NCBI GenBank assembly: GCA_947167515.1
Contig: CAMVIM010000014.1
Coordinates: 1-64,000 of the forward strand
Reading direction: 5' to 3'
From: an uncultured Prevotellaceae bacterium
Lineage (GTDB): Bacteria > Bacteroidota > Bacteroidia > Bacteroidales > Bacteroidaceae
DNA length: 64,000 nucleotides
The notes beneath the pieces are model-generated. The model worked only from the letters and a program-made list of their open reading frames with translations. It searched no databases and was not told the origin of the DNA. A program made the translations under genes and the position numbers. This document shows, in pieces, positions 1 to 7,660 of the stretch. Position 1 is the stretch's first letter. Every line of letters starts with the position of its first letter.

Positions 1-860
1 AAATCGTTATAGGGATTGAATCTGTGCGTTTCATCAATGACAATATCACCAAGAACATCTTTTATTGATTCAAATGTCCGTTTGCCACCATCGTCATTGT
101 CAAGGAAAGAATGTATGTGCTTGTATGAACTTAACTCTGTTAAAGCCTTGTCGAGGCAGTTGATAGAGTTCAATATCATATAATCACATTGATAGGGCAG
201 ACAAATACGACTGCTATTAATATCATACAGCATCAGGTAGGAAAGGAAATCCATAAAGCCCTCGAATATGATGATACGTTCTTGAATATCCTCTTTATTT
301 TGTCTGATAATCGTAATGTCCTTATGTCCTATACATCCTTTATAATAAGGGTTCCTTACTTCAAACCCTCCACCCATGTTGCGGAAGGCAATACCAAAAT
401 AGTGCTTGTCGCGTAGTTCATAATGAACTTCGCAACAATACACACGGCTGAGGTTCACATCAATTTTCCGTTTCATCATATAAGACAGTAAAGCTTGATG
501 CACGAGTGGACGATATGACACATTACGCATCTGTCCGGAATCCTGCCTAATAGGAAGTGCATCCTTTCGATGATACATAGCGTTGATGAAAGTATTGCAC
601 TTTGGCGCAAGAATAGTAAGAGCTTCACTGGTTGACTTCACATTGTACAGTCCCTTAATTAGGTCGAGAATGTCACCACCTTCTCCAATGCCATAGTCAT
701 ACCATTCGTTGCGTCTGGAGTCAACCTTGAATGATGCTGTTTTCTGACTTCGGATAGGGGAGATATACCAATGGCTGTTTCCCTTTTGCTTTATAGCTTT
801 GTGTCCCTCCTTTTCGAGAAAGTCCACCAAGCTGATAAGTTTAGCTTGTGATATATTCAT
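1..860 (-). CDS. CHC2/Toprim primase-like protein, partial (3' end outside window)
   Basis: I translated this open frame by hand; it begins at an ATG at 860 and runs off the left edge, so the C-terminus is missing. The N-terminal part has the degenerate CHC2 zinc-finger-like fold of Bacteroides element primases (HWYISP, SFKVDSRRNEWYDYG, GEGGDILDL). The later part has a Toprim core: an acidic FEGFMDFLSYL segment and the FLDNDDGGKRT motif with its DxD-type acidic residues. It closely resembles the next gene upstream (945-1829) and the TraP-like gene at 43344-44339. The role is probably priming of element DNA replication after mobilisation. It sits 84 bp downstream of its paralogue in the same operon. 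Confidence 0.85.
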   Translation of the reverse strand, partial: MNISQAKLISLVDFLEKEGHKAIKQKGNSHWYISPIRSQKTASFKVDSRRNEWYDYGIGEGGDILDLIKGLYNVKSTSEALTILAPKCNTFINAMYHRKDALPIRQDSGQMRNVSYRPLVHQALLSYMMKRKIDVNLSRVYCCEVHYELRDKHYFGIAFRNMGGGFEVRNPYYKGCIGHKDITIIRQNKEDIQERIIIFEGFMDFLSYLMLYDINSSRICLPYQCDYMILNSINCLDKALTELSSYKHIHSFLDNDDGGKRTFESIKDVLGDIVIDETHRFNPYND

Positions 861-944
861 CGTTTACATCAATTTATCAATTGTCTGATTACGATGTAAT
901 ATCATCGTAATAGTCTGTATGTGCAAATTGTATGTCTTGAATTT

Positions 945-1829
945 TCATTTTACGCCACATTTTAACATATCGTTCAGGTCATTATGCGGATGATAAAGGT
1001 GGCTTTCATCGATTACCTTGTCTGGATAGAGGCAACAAAGTTTCTCGGTTGCTTTGTGCCCAGCATCGTCATTGTCAAGATAACAATGAATATAATCGTA
1101 TTGACTGACAACAGAACAAGCTTTGTTTAAGTTGCTTACAGAGTTCAGTATAATGCAGTCGTATTCTTGTGCATTGCAAATACCTTTTATCCCTTGTTTC
1201 TTCAGTGTCATATAGGACAGGAAATTGAAGAAGCCTTCAAAGACGCAACATTGATTGGCTACATTGCCCTGTATAGAATGTACTATGGAAATATCCTTGC
1301 CTCCTTCACACCCCTTGAAGAACGGATTACGTATTTCCATTCCACCAGAACGGTTAAGAAAGGCGATTCCGTAATAAGACCGACCTCGCACCTGATAGTG
1401 TATTTCCCTACAATATGTCTTGGCTACTTCAATGTCAACCCCTCTGTCTCTTACATAATATAGTAGCGCAGGATGTGATAATGGCAATAGCTGAATATAG
1501 CTCTTGGATGTGTCTTCAACATGAACTTGCTTAGAAGGGGATTCCTTCTCATTTGGAATCTTGGCAGCATAGGCTTCTATATGACGCAGAATCTCTGGTA
1601 TATAGGTAGTGTTATACAGCAGTTTCCCAAGCTCAATGATATTGCCACCCCTGCCAATCCCGAAATCAAACCATTCATTACGCTCGGAATTAACCTTAAA
1701 TGAGGCATCATGTTCATCCCTGAAAGGGGAACGATACCAGTGATTACGGCCACGAGTCTTGACTTCCCTGCAATCTATAGCCGTAAGAAATTCTCTGAGG
1801 TCAATAGCTTTTGCTTCTTCTATTGTCAT
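945..1829 (-). CDS. CHC2/Toprim primase-like protein
   Basis: The 294-residue protein has the two-part layout of Bacteroidetes mobile-element primases. A CHC2-type N-terminal domain (about residues 1-75, with HWYRSPFRDE and NEWFDFGIGRGGNI) is followed by a Toprim-type domain (CVFEGFFNFLSYM, then CYLDNDDAGHKATEKL). The zinc-binding cysteines of classical DnaG are not obvious, as is usual in this subfamily. It is a paralogue of the partial gene at 1-860 and lies 68 bp downstream of the RepA-like ATPase. Tandem primase genes are unusual and suggest a duplication within the element. I infer that it primes synthesis of the complementary strand of the transferred element. Confidence 0.88.
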   Translation of the reverse strand: MTIEEAKAIDLREFLTAIDCREVKTRGRNHWYRSPFRDEHDASFKVNSERNEWFDFGIGRGGNIIELGKLLYNTTYIPEILRHIEAYAAKIPNEKESPSKQVHVEDTSKSYIQLLPLSHPALLYYVRDRGVDIEVAKTYCREIHYQVRGRSYYGIAFLNRSGGMEIRNPFFKGCEGGKDISIVHSIQGNVANQCCVFEGFFNFLSYMTLKKQGIKGICNAQEYDCIILNSVSNLNKACSVVSQYDYIHCYLDNDDAGHKATEKLCCLYPDKVIDESHLYHPHNDLNDMLKCGVK

Positions 1830-1897
1830 ACCTTTTACTTGTATTAGTCCACATTACATTATATATACACTGTACCAAACTAAACTGAAATTTGAAC

Positions 1898-2989
1898 TTA
1901 TTTATCATCTTCCTGTTCGCACATTTCAAAGTCGGGATTAAATTGATATCCATTATGACCTTTTACAATTGCGCCCTGAGATACAAGGAATTTGTAAACC
2001 TCTGTCATGCAACTCCGACTACGCTGGAATCCAATCTCTGAATATCCCTTGATGAGTGCATTGATAAGATCAACATACCTCGGAATCTCACTGTCAGAAA
2101 ATGCAATTTGTAATGCTTCTCTGTGTTTTGACTCTGGTAAGTCCTGGATGGTTGCACCAGCCTTTGGCTGTTCCCAGTTATACTGCTCGACCAAAACTGG
2201 TAGTCCTTCAGAATTGATAGTGATGGCGAATGGGTCAAATTCTTTTGATCTCATGTGCATTGGCTTCAACTCGCTAACTGCCTTGTTCGTCTTGCTGTTG
2301 CTGATGACAAGTACGGATTCTGCCTTGTTGTTCAATTCTGTGCCAATGTGACCTCTGGTATTGTCATCTCCTTTGTTCAAATGTAGAACACAGTGAATAT
2401 GAAGGTTATAACGGCTTGACCATGCCATCATCTTGGTTATTAAATCTATACTTTCTCTCGCACTGTTGATGTCATACATCAGGTCACGTATGCCGTCAAT
2501 GACGACAAGGCCATATCCTTTGCTCGTTTTCAAAGCATAATCAATGAGCTGGAGGCGAAGTGTAGGAGAATATTCTCTAAGACCTATGAACTTCATGTTC
2601 TGAGGGTCTTTGTCTATCGGAAGGTTTGCCAGTTTCAATATTCTTGTCAGAACGTTATGACAATGATACCGGCTTTGTTCAGTGTCGAAATATAGTATTT
2701 TCCGTTGTTTGGCAGGGAGACAAGCCCTGTATTTCAGAATGGTTCCATTAACCAATGAAGCTGCCACAATGGCAGAGACATTAAATGTCTTGCGGCTTTT
2801 TGCCTTTCCCGTCGATGCACTGAAGTTCCCGAAAGTCGCAATGGTCGAATCTCCCACCCAAAGAATCTCTGGTGGAACGTCAAACTTGTCGGTTGCCTTA
2901 ATCGTGGCGTTCTGAAGGAGGAGGGCAAGCTCTGTTTCTGACCATTGGTTTTGTCCTCCCATCTTCTGTTCTATTATTTCTTCTTCCAT
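1898..2989 (-). CDS. RepA-like AAA/RecA-fold ATPase
   Basis: The 363-residue protein has a RecA-fold ATPase core: a P-loop-like STGKAKSRKTF segment (about residues 58-68) and a Walker B strand LVVIDGIRDLM (about 160-170), followed by a loop rich in S/R and an HxN segment (HCVLHLNKGDDNTRGH). This arrangement matches the RepA/DnaB-like hexameric helicase family found beside primases in mobilisable Bacteroides elements. The C-terminal 80 residues look like a small winged-helix. The start at 2989 gives an acidic N-terminus; an internal ATG at 2962 is an alternative. A short frame upstream (2898-3104) overlaps its 5' end and may be a displaced N-terminus. Confidence 0.8.
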   Translation of the reverse strand: MEEEIIEQKMGGQNQWSETELALLLQNATIKATDKFDVPPEILWVGDSTIATFGNFSASTGKAKSRKTFNVSAIVAASLVNGTILKYRACLPAKQRKILYFDTEQSRYHCHNVLTRILKLANLPIDKDPQNMKFIGLREYSPTLRLQLIDYALKTSKGYGLVVIDGIRDLMYDINSARESIDLITKMMAWSSRYNLHIHCVLHLNKGDDNTRGHIGTELNNKAESVLVISNSKTNKAVSELKPMHMRSKEFDPFAITINSEGLPVLVEQYNWEQPKAGATIQDLPESKHREALQIAFSDSEIPRYVDLINALIKGYSEIGFQRSRSCMTEVYKFLVSQGAIVKGHNGYQFNPDFEMCEQEDDK

Positions 2990-3104
2990 GAATGTCTTGT
3001 TTATGAGGATATTCAGTCACACTGATGGTTGAGAACTTGATGAGTGCTTCAAGCTCTTCCTCATTTGGACTGTCTATCTCTATGAGTCTTTTTCTTCTAT
3101 TCAT
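2898..3104 (-). CDS. Small overlapping frame; possible displaced N-terminus of the ATPase
   Basis: A 68-codon frame starts at an ATG (3104) that overlaps the stop of the preceding helix-turn-helix gene by 8 bp, as expected for translational coupling. Its first 38 residues (starting MNRRKRLIEIDSPNEEELEA) look like real protein, while the rest is simply the wrong frame of the downstream ATPase gene. Two readings fit. It may be a short coupled gene ending inside the ATPase gene, or the true N-terminus of the ATPase separated from it by a single frameshift near 2990. I cannot decide between them from sequence alone. Confidence 0.4.
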   Translation of the reverse strand: MNRRKRLIEIDSPNEEELEALIKFSTISVTEYPHKQDIHGRRNNRTEDGRTKPMVRNRACPPPSERHD

Positions 3105-3417
3105 TGTCGGCGATAACGTCAGGCCCGTTGTGGTTTTGTAATAGCCATGCGTCAAGTTCCTTCCTTTCGAAATAGCACATCTTGCCTCTAGGCTTATAAT
3201 GTGGAATGCTATGCGTACTGGTCATCTTGTATAGCTGGCTCAGCGAAACGCCAATATAAACCGCAGTTTCCTGTGACGTAAGGATTTCCTTGGAGGAGAT
3301 GGCTTGCCTTTCCAGATTGTTCAGCCTCTCTTCCATAGGACTGACTTTGTCTGTCACTTTCTGGATACGATCTACTTTCCTTTGTAATTCAAGGATTGCT
3401 CTTTCTTTTTCATCCAT
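3097..3417 (-). CDS. Helix-turn-helix DNA-binding protein (excisionase-like)
   Basis: The start at 3417 was chosen because upstream codons overlap the previous gene and the ATG opens a good N-terminus (MDEKERAILELQRKVDRIQ). Residues about 1-40 predict a coiled coil and about 45-90 contain a MerR/excisionase-type winged helix (LTSQETAVYIGVSLSQLYKM, then HYKPRGKMCYFERKELDAWL), the Pfam HTH_17 pattern. It has 106 residues, typical of the second of two paired HTH proteins carried by Bacteroides mobilisable elements, where they control excision or replication genes. It is 5 bp from the preceding HTH gene and overlaps the frame downstream. Confidence 0.85.
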   Translation of the reverse strand: MDEKERAILELQRKVDRIQKVTDKVSPMEERLNNLERQAISSKEILTSQETAVYIGVSLSQLYKMTSTHSIPHYKPRGKMCYFERKELDAWLLQNHNGPDVIADNE

Positions 3418-3422
3418 TTTAA

Positions 3423-3803
3423 TTATTCTTTTGTTAATTCTCTTATGTTCTTTGTGATTGTCGTATTCTTGAACTCGTCCATCCGTTTGATGGTTGTTTC
3501 CTTTGAACATCCCTGTACACGAATCTGACAGCACCGTAATGCTGTATAGATTTCTTCAAACTTGAATCGTAGTTCACCAGAGGGCATGATGATGGTCTGG
3601 ATCTTACCGTCTCTCCGCCACCTGAAGAGGGTGGACTGTGAAACCTGAAGTGTTTCCATTACATCACGTGTTGTCATCAGCAGTGCCTTGCCTATACTAT
3701 GTTCCATGTTGGCTGCTCGTTCGATATATTTTTCAATTCTATCCAAACGTTCTTTGAATAGCTGATATACCTCACTATCTACTGTTATTACTTCCATTGT
3801 CAT
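3423..3803 (-). CDS. Helix-turn-helix DNA-binding protein
   Basis: The 126-residue protein has an N-terminal amphipathic helix (LFKERLDRIEKYIERAAN) followed by an HTH_17 domain (LMTTRDVMETLQVSQSTLFR, then a wing with WRRDGKIQTIIMPSGELRFK). This is the first of the paired HTH proteins in the operon. The gene overlaps the 3' end of the upstream XRE gene by 29 bp if the ATG at 3803 is used; an in-frame ATG at 3797 is equally good. The role is presumably control of element excision or replication, inferred from context. Confidence 0.82.
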   Translation of the reverse strand: MTMEVITVDSEVYQLFKERLDRIEKYIERAANMEHSIGKALLMTTRDVMETLQVSQSTLFRWRRDGKIQTIIMPSGELRFKFEEIYTALRCCQIRVQGCSKETTIKRMDEFKNTTITKNIRELTKE

Positions 3804-4191
3804 CAGTATTTATGTTTATGACAAATCTACTCCTCTCCCAAAGTTCACACAATTCTGCTAGCAAGATTGCTTCTCTTGATTGGGTGCTAATAGAATCCTT
3901 TAAGATTTCCAACAAAATATTGGGCTTAATCTTGCCACGTTCATCTACAAGATGTGGCTCTTTTCCAGCATCCATCCATTTGGGAAGCGCAGTTGCTATT
4001 ACCAAATCAAGCCACGTACTTCCCATGGCATTTGCCAATTTTTCCAGTTGATCTTCTTTCTGAGTCGATTTGTCATTCTCTATATATACGACCTTCCCTC
4101 GCGAGATTCCTGCGAGTCTGCCGAGTGAAGCCTGATCATAATTGTGGGCTTCACGGTATTTCTTGATGATATATCCTATTCTGATTTTCAT
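3775..4191 (-). CDS. XRE-family transcriptional regulator
   Basis: The start at 4191 opens a classical Cro/CI helix-turn-helix: IGYIIKKYREAHNYDQASLG, then RLAGISRGKVVYIENDKST, within the first 60 residues of 138. The C-terminal half has no recognised domain and may mediate dimerisation or ligand sensing. It heads the minus-strand operon that includes the two HTH proteins and the replication genes. The ATG lies only 8-9 nt beyond a Bacteroidetes -7 box, so the mRNA may be nearly leaderless. A perfect 7+7 palindrome just upstream is a likely autoregulatory operator. Confidence 0.85.
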   Translation of the reverse strand: MKIRIGYIIKKYREAHNYDQASLGRLAGISRGKVVYIENDKSTQKEDQLEKLANAMGSTWLDLVIATALPKWMDAGKEPHLVDERGKIKPNILLEILKDSISTQSREAILLAELCELWERSRFVININTDDNGSNNSR

Positions 4192-4197
4192 TTGTTT

Positions 4198-4255
4198 TGC
4201 AAAGTTACACTTGTTTGACTGTTTGATTGTGCATACAAAATCGACACTTGTCGAT
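4198..4255 (-). promoter_or_regulatory. Promoter and palindromic operator of the XRE operon
   Basis: On the minus strand a TAACTTTG box (4207-4200) fits the Bacteroidetes -7 consensus. Upstream at 4240-4255 is the palindrome ATCGACA-CT-TGTCGAT, with perfect 7-bp arms, in the position expected for a repressor overlapping the -33 region. No good TTTG -33 element is at the ideal distance. The following stretch to 4558 contains no gene; it has only a short hairpin around 4322-4355. Confidence 0.5.
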
Positions 4256-4558
4256 ATTCTCGACTTTCGTGTCTTTTTACAGAAAATCAGGATAGAAGGT
4301 GAATGGTTATGTAAAAAAGAAAAGACTTCCATAGCATGTTTGCCATAGAAGTCTATTCTTGTTTTCAGATAGTCTCTATAAATATTGTTTAGCTACATAC
4401 GTTTTCTTTATGATGATTTTTCTGGCTTACTATCTGAACTTATGCAAATGTTTTACCCCCCAAAAAAGTCCGATAATACCAATACTTTCTGTGGTGGTTA
4501 TACTTTCTGTTCAATGTCTCCTTTATTGACTACTCGTAGAAAATGAATCATAGAAAAT

Positions 4559-6034
4559 TTAGAATCTAAGAATATAGCCATCTCCATCCTTGAAAGCATT
4601 ACATTCTTCAAGATATTTGCGAGTTGCATCAAAATCATCACCTGTAATGTTAGCACTGAATTGTCGGACTCTTGACAATGCCCGAATAATCACGCTTGGA
4701 TCGCCCCTGCGTGTCAACCTGCGTAAGGCATTGAGGTAATCTTCACGGAAAACAGTGGGAATGATTATCTTTGACTGGTCAGCTGCGACCAGTTCAGCAT
4801 TCATCATAACGCGCGATATTCTTCCATTACCGTCGTTGAAAGGATGAACCTCGCTCACCATGAAAAGCATGAAGAGTGACCGGGCAAAAGGATGCTCCAG
4901 TGCCTGATAGTATTCATATCCTTTCCGTAGGGTGCCTCTAACGAGGGTACAATCTACAAAATGCGTGTCTCCTGCATGGTTGTTTTGCATTTTGAACATT
5001 CCTGGCTCCTTGTCAGGACGCGCAGCCATCATGATACGGTGACGATCCTGTAATAATTCTATCAATTCGTCAGAGGATGATGGTGTGCGGCGCATTTCCC
5101 TTCGACTGGCCACCAATTGGAAGGTTCCAAGCACATCGTGTGAGTCTGCATTACGTGCAGGCATGGGCTGACCTGTTTCAATGATTTGTCTGGCATCTTC
5201 TATCTCAAATTCCGTACCCTCTATATAATTGGAGAAGTAACTTTCAAAGAAAGCGAAATTGCGGAATGCTGCATTCTCCACATTCGGTTCATCAATGAAT
5301 GGAAATTGCTCTCCATGAAGTGTTTCAAATAATGTTTTGAATAACTTCACCCTCCCATCGTCAAAAGGTTCACCTTTTGCTCTTGCTATAGCACTTGCAG
5401 AGGAGAGGACTCCAGATGGCTTAGTAGAAAGAAGGGCTCCTATTATAGCATTGAGGACGTCAAACTCAGCATCCATGCCTAACTCGGTAGCAATATTTCG
5501 TGCTTTGTCACGGAAGGTGTTTAATCCCGTCTCACCATTTACTTGAAGTATGCGTTCCAGCATTTCTTCTATATAAGTCCGAGGTAAACACTTGGACATG
5601 CTGTTGCGGGCACGACCTTTCTGTAGGTTTTCAAGTGCTCTGCGTTCTGCACTGGAAATATAAAGATTCTCAATGAAAGGCATATCATGTGCTGTTCCCA
5701 TTGGTCCCTGCATCAAGTGGACGGTGACACCAGGTAAAGAGACATTCTTGGTGTATGTATATGTTAGAAATATATCGCCGTCAGCAGTAGGCTTCAGTTC
5801 GTAGGCTGAACGGTGGCTTATGACCGCATGTGGATATAATTGTCCCAACACATAAAACAGATTTCTCTTTATAATAGTCTCTGGAGCTTCATCCATATTA
5901 GTCGTGTAAACCTTTGGGGCAATCTTTCGGAGAGTGCCTTCTTTTAACATTGCAGCCTTGTGTGTTAGCTCTGTTTTATCCGAAGTCGCCATTACAATTT
6001 CCTGCACATTCTGGAGCGAAGTATTCTTTGCCAT
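4559..6034 (-). CDS. AbiEi-like winged helix fused to Fic AMPylase
   Basis: The 491-residue protein has a C-terminal Fic/DOC domain with the full catalytic motif HPFNDGNGRISR (residues 397-408), so it should transfer AMP or a related group to a protein target. A class II auto-inhibitory motif of the (S/T)xxxE(G/N) type is visible as SNYIEG (268-273), N-terminal to the Fic core. The first 125 residues resemble the AbiEi antitoxin winged helix plus its following beta-rich segment (ISHRSAYELKPTADGDIFLT, VTVHLMQGPMGTAHD). An AbiEi-like sensor fused to Fic suggests a self-regulated toxin or phage-defence enzyme. It stands alone: no partner gene is adjacent. The TATCTTTG box at 6070-6063 is a plausible -7 element for it. 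Confidence 0.87.
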   Translation of the reverse strand: MAKNTSLQNVQEIVMATSDKTELTHKAAMLKEGTLRKIAPKVYTTNMDEAPETIIKRNLFYVLGQLYPHAVISHRSAYELKPTADGDIFLTYTYTKNVSLPGVTVHLMQGPMGTAHDMPFIENLYISSAERRALENLQKGRARNSMSKCLPRTYIEEMLERILQVNGETGLNTFRDKARNIATELGMDAEFDVLNAIIGALLSTKPSGVLSSASAIARAKGEPFDDGRVKLFKTLFETLHGEQFPFIDEPNVENAAFRNFAFFESYFSNYIEGTEFEIEDARQIIETGQPMPARNADSHDVLGTFQLVASRREMRRTPSSSDELIELLQDRHRIMMAARPDKEPGMFKMQNNHAGDTHFVDCTLVRGTLRKGYEYYQALEHPFARSLFMLFMVSEVHPFNDGNGRISRVMMNAELVAADQSKIIIPTVFREDYLNALRRLTRRGDPSVIIRALSRVRQFSANITGDDFDATRKYLEECNAFKDGDGYILRF

Positions 6035-6377
6035 TTTTTTCGATTAACTTATGAATTTGGTGCAAAGATACGACTTTTTTTCGAATAAGAAGTGTAAAAT
6101 CTGGAGTTTTTGTCGATTAAGGGTTGTTCCATAGCCATTTTGTCTGTGATTTAGACATGTGTTTATTATATCACTTATGTCTTGAAACCAAACAATGCTC
6201 TAACTGATCCTGTCAGAAACTTTTCCAAGTTGATTACACCTTATTATATTATATTGTGTAACACATGTAACACTATTCGTTCTGTCAAAAATCATGTGGA
6301 GATATATTGCAATCTGCGTTGAATATGTTAAAAATAGGTGTTTTTCAACCATCGTTAGAGTTTTTTAAGTCACTTCT

Positions 6378-6409
6378 TTTGGCAGTTTGTTCGTTTTTAT
6401 ATAATTTTG
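6378..6409 (+). promoter_or_regulatory. Bacteroidetes promoter for an orphan RNA
   Basis: TTTG (6378-6381), a 20-nt spacer and TAATTTTG (6402-6409) match the Bacteroidetes primary sigma consensus exactly, predicting a start near 6415. No protein-coding frame follows. The 300 bases to the left (6071-6377) hold no gene; they contain two GTAACAC words near 6260-6275. Confidence 0.75.
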
Positions 6410-6415
6410 CACCCA

Positions 6416-6620
6416 CGTAAGAAGACTACTGCGGTGGTTAAGTCGTGGTCAACGCGACTAACAGAAAAGTGTTACATTTTGTGTTACAGAAAGACATTGG
6501 CTGATTGCCAACTACCTGAGAATAAAGGCGGTTTGAATAGAGGTTCACAATCCTCTCCCTCCGCTGAGAAATCTCTGTAATTTTGTGAATTTCATAAAAT
6601 TACAGAGATTTTCTTTTTCT
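6416..6620 (+). ncRNA. Putative orphan small RNA, about 200 nt
   Basis: A consensus promoter ends just upstream and a 15-bp perfect terminator hairpin closes the region, yet there is no credible ORF between them. Visible structure includes a hairpin GTTA-A-GTCG / CGAC-TAAC at about 6437-6467, a TGGC/GCCA hairpin near 6500, a T-arm-like AGAGG/CCTCT hairpin near 6540-6556, and a possible closing stem GCGGTGG (about 6431) with CCTCCGC (about 6558). I do not recognise it as tmRNA, RNase P or SRP RNA. The T-arm-like segment resembles a tRNA-Ser 3' end, but no tRNA can be folded. Confidence 0.55.
6570..6620 (+). terminator. Strong intrinsic terminator
   Basis: A perfect 15-bp stem (arms 6570-6584 and 6596-6610) with an 11-nt loop is followed by the T-rich tail 6611-6620. 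It closes the orphan RNA on the plus strand. Confidence 0.85.
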
Positions 6621-6744
6621 CCGTTACCCAAAATCAGACCCAAAATTCATCCGAAATTCGGAGATACAGCAAAAACACGATTCCTAAAGTTTCCAAGGAG
6701 AAGCTAAATAAAGTTGTATATAAGAATCAATAGAATCTCCTGAC

Positions 6745-7050
6745 TCATTCATCATAATATTCTATCTGAAGTTCCTGGCTCACATCAAAATCTTTTTCCT
6801 CCTCGTCATAGTACACAAGTCTCAAACCTCTATACACTGACGGAACCTTCAGCACCTCCAACAAATGCCAGCGGGGTTTGCCGAAGTCGTAAGACGCACG
6901 GTCAAGGATGATTCGATTGGAGGTGTAATCAAACTGATAGTACCCTCCACCCAAACACGAATCGCCAGGCTTCAACAGGTCTTTATGCAGATGAACCATT
7001 CCAAGCCTGAAGAAGCCATCCATCGTAATGATGAACTTGGGCTGTTCCAT
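6745..7050 (-). CDS. Conserved hypothetical protein (intact copy)
   Basis: This 101-residue protein begins MEQPKFIITMDGFFRLG and contains a GDSCLGGGYYQFDY segment; I do not recognise the family. The start at 7050 lies 1 nt beyond the stop of the upstream flavin-reductase-like gene, so the two are probably coupled. A second copy at 13536-13997 is nearly identical over its first 80 residues but has lost this C-terminus (residues about 85-101, rich in D/E/Y). The intact copy supports the start and end chosen here. Confidence 0.75.
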   Translation of the reverse strand: MEQPKFIITMDGFFRLGMVHLHKDLLKPGDSCLGGGYYQFDYTSNRIILDRASYDFGKPRWHLLEVLKVPSVYRGLRLVYYDEEEKDFDVSQELQIEYYDE

Positions 7051-7051
7051 A

Positions 7052-7639
7052 TCATTTCTTCCAAGCGTTGATAACCTCTCCAATGTACATTGTGTGGACA
7101 CCGGCGGAGAAGTTTTGGTACATATTCTTTGGCACATCGCTTTTGAAGCCCTTAGGGTCGAAGGGTGCAGCATACATGATTTTGCACTCTATCACCATCG
7201 TGGCCTCTGTGTAGTAGGGCGTACCATTGGCGGTATAAGCCGTGTGAAGCCCGATAGCCTGGGCTTTGTCTCCGTCTCGTCCGCTGTTCGACCCCATGTA
7301 GTTCAAGACCTTTCTGTTATCCGCATCAAAGGACATCACCGTGAAATACTCGGATTTGTCCATAAACTCCTTGGTGTAGCGTTTCTCTGCGACATACACC
7401 GTGAGGGCAGTTCTTTGCCAGAGTGTGCCGATGCCACCCCATCCGAAGGTCATGGCGTTGCTTTTCTCCTTATTGCCAGCAGCCAAGAGCTGTGCATTGC
7501 GGAACCACTGGAATCCATTGTCGCTGAAATCCTCAACGACGTTGAACTTCTTGAAACCGTTCTCTTCCTGAGCCGTTGCAGAAATGGCGGTGAACATTAA
7601 TGCTGCCATGAAAAATGTGATAATGCCTTGAGTCTTCAT
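7052..7639 (-). CDS. Exported flavin reductase-like protein
   Basis: The 195-residue protein starts with a signal peptide (about 23 residues, ending ATAQ) and continues as an FMN-binding split-barrel domain of the flavin reductase-like family (NAMTFGWGGIGTLWQRTALT, then FTVMSFD and the GRDGDKAQAIGLH segment). Export of this fold is common in Bacteroidales. It probably binds FMN and takes part in reduction of a small molecule in the periplasm; the substrate is unknown. It is directly followed by the 101-residue gene. A cytoplasmic relative lies at 10900-11463. Confidence 0.8.
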   Translation of the reverse strand: MKTQGIITFFMAALMFTAISATAQEENGFKKFNVVEDFSDNGFQWFRNAQLLAAGNKEKSNAMTFGWGGIGTLWQRTALTVYVAEKRYTKEFMDKSEYFTVMSFDADNRKVLNYMGSNSGRDGDKAQAIGLHTAYTANGTPYYTEATMVIECKIMYAAPFDPKGFKSDVPKNMYQNFSAGVHTMYIGEVINAWKK

Positions 7640-7660
7640 ATCTAATGTTGTTTATTGTTG

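Noticed and set aside
6536-6565. tRNA-Ser-like 3' end (AGAGG-TTCACAAT-CCTCT, then CCTCCGC)
   Set aside because: The loop has 8 rather than 7 bases, no D-arm or anticodon arm can be folded upstream, and the possible 5' acceptor strand is about 130 nt away. I treat it as part of the orphan RNA and not as a tRNA or attachment site.
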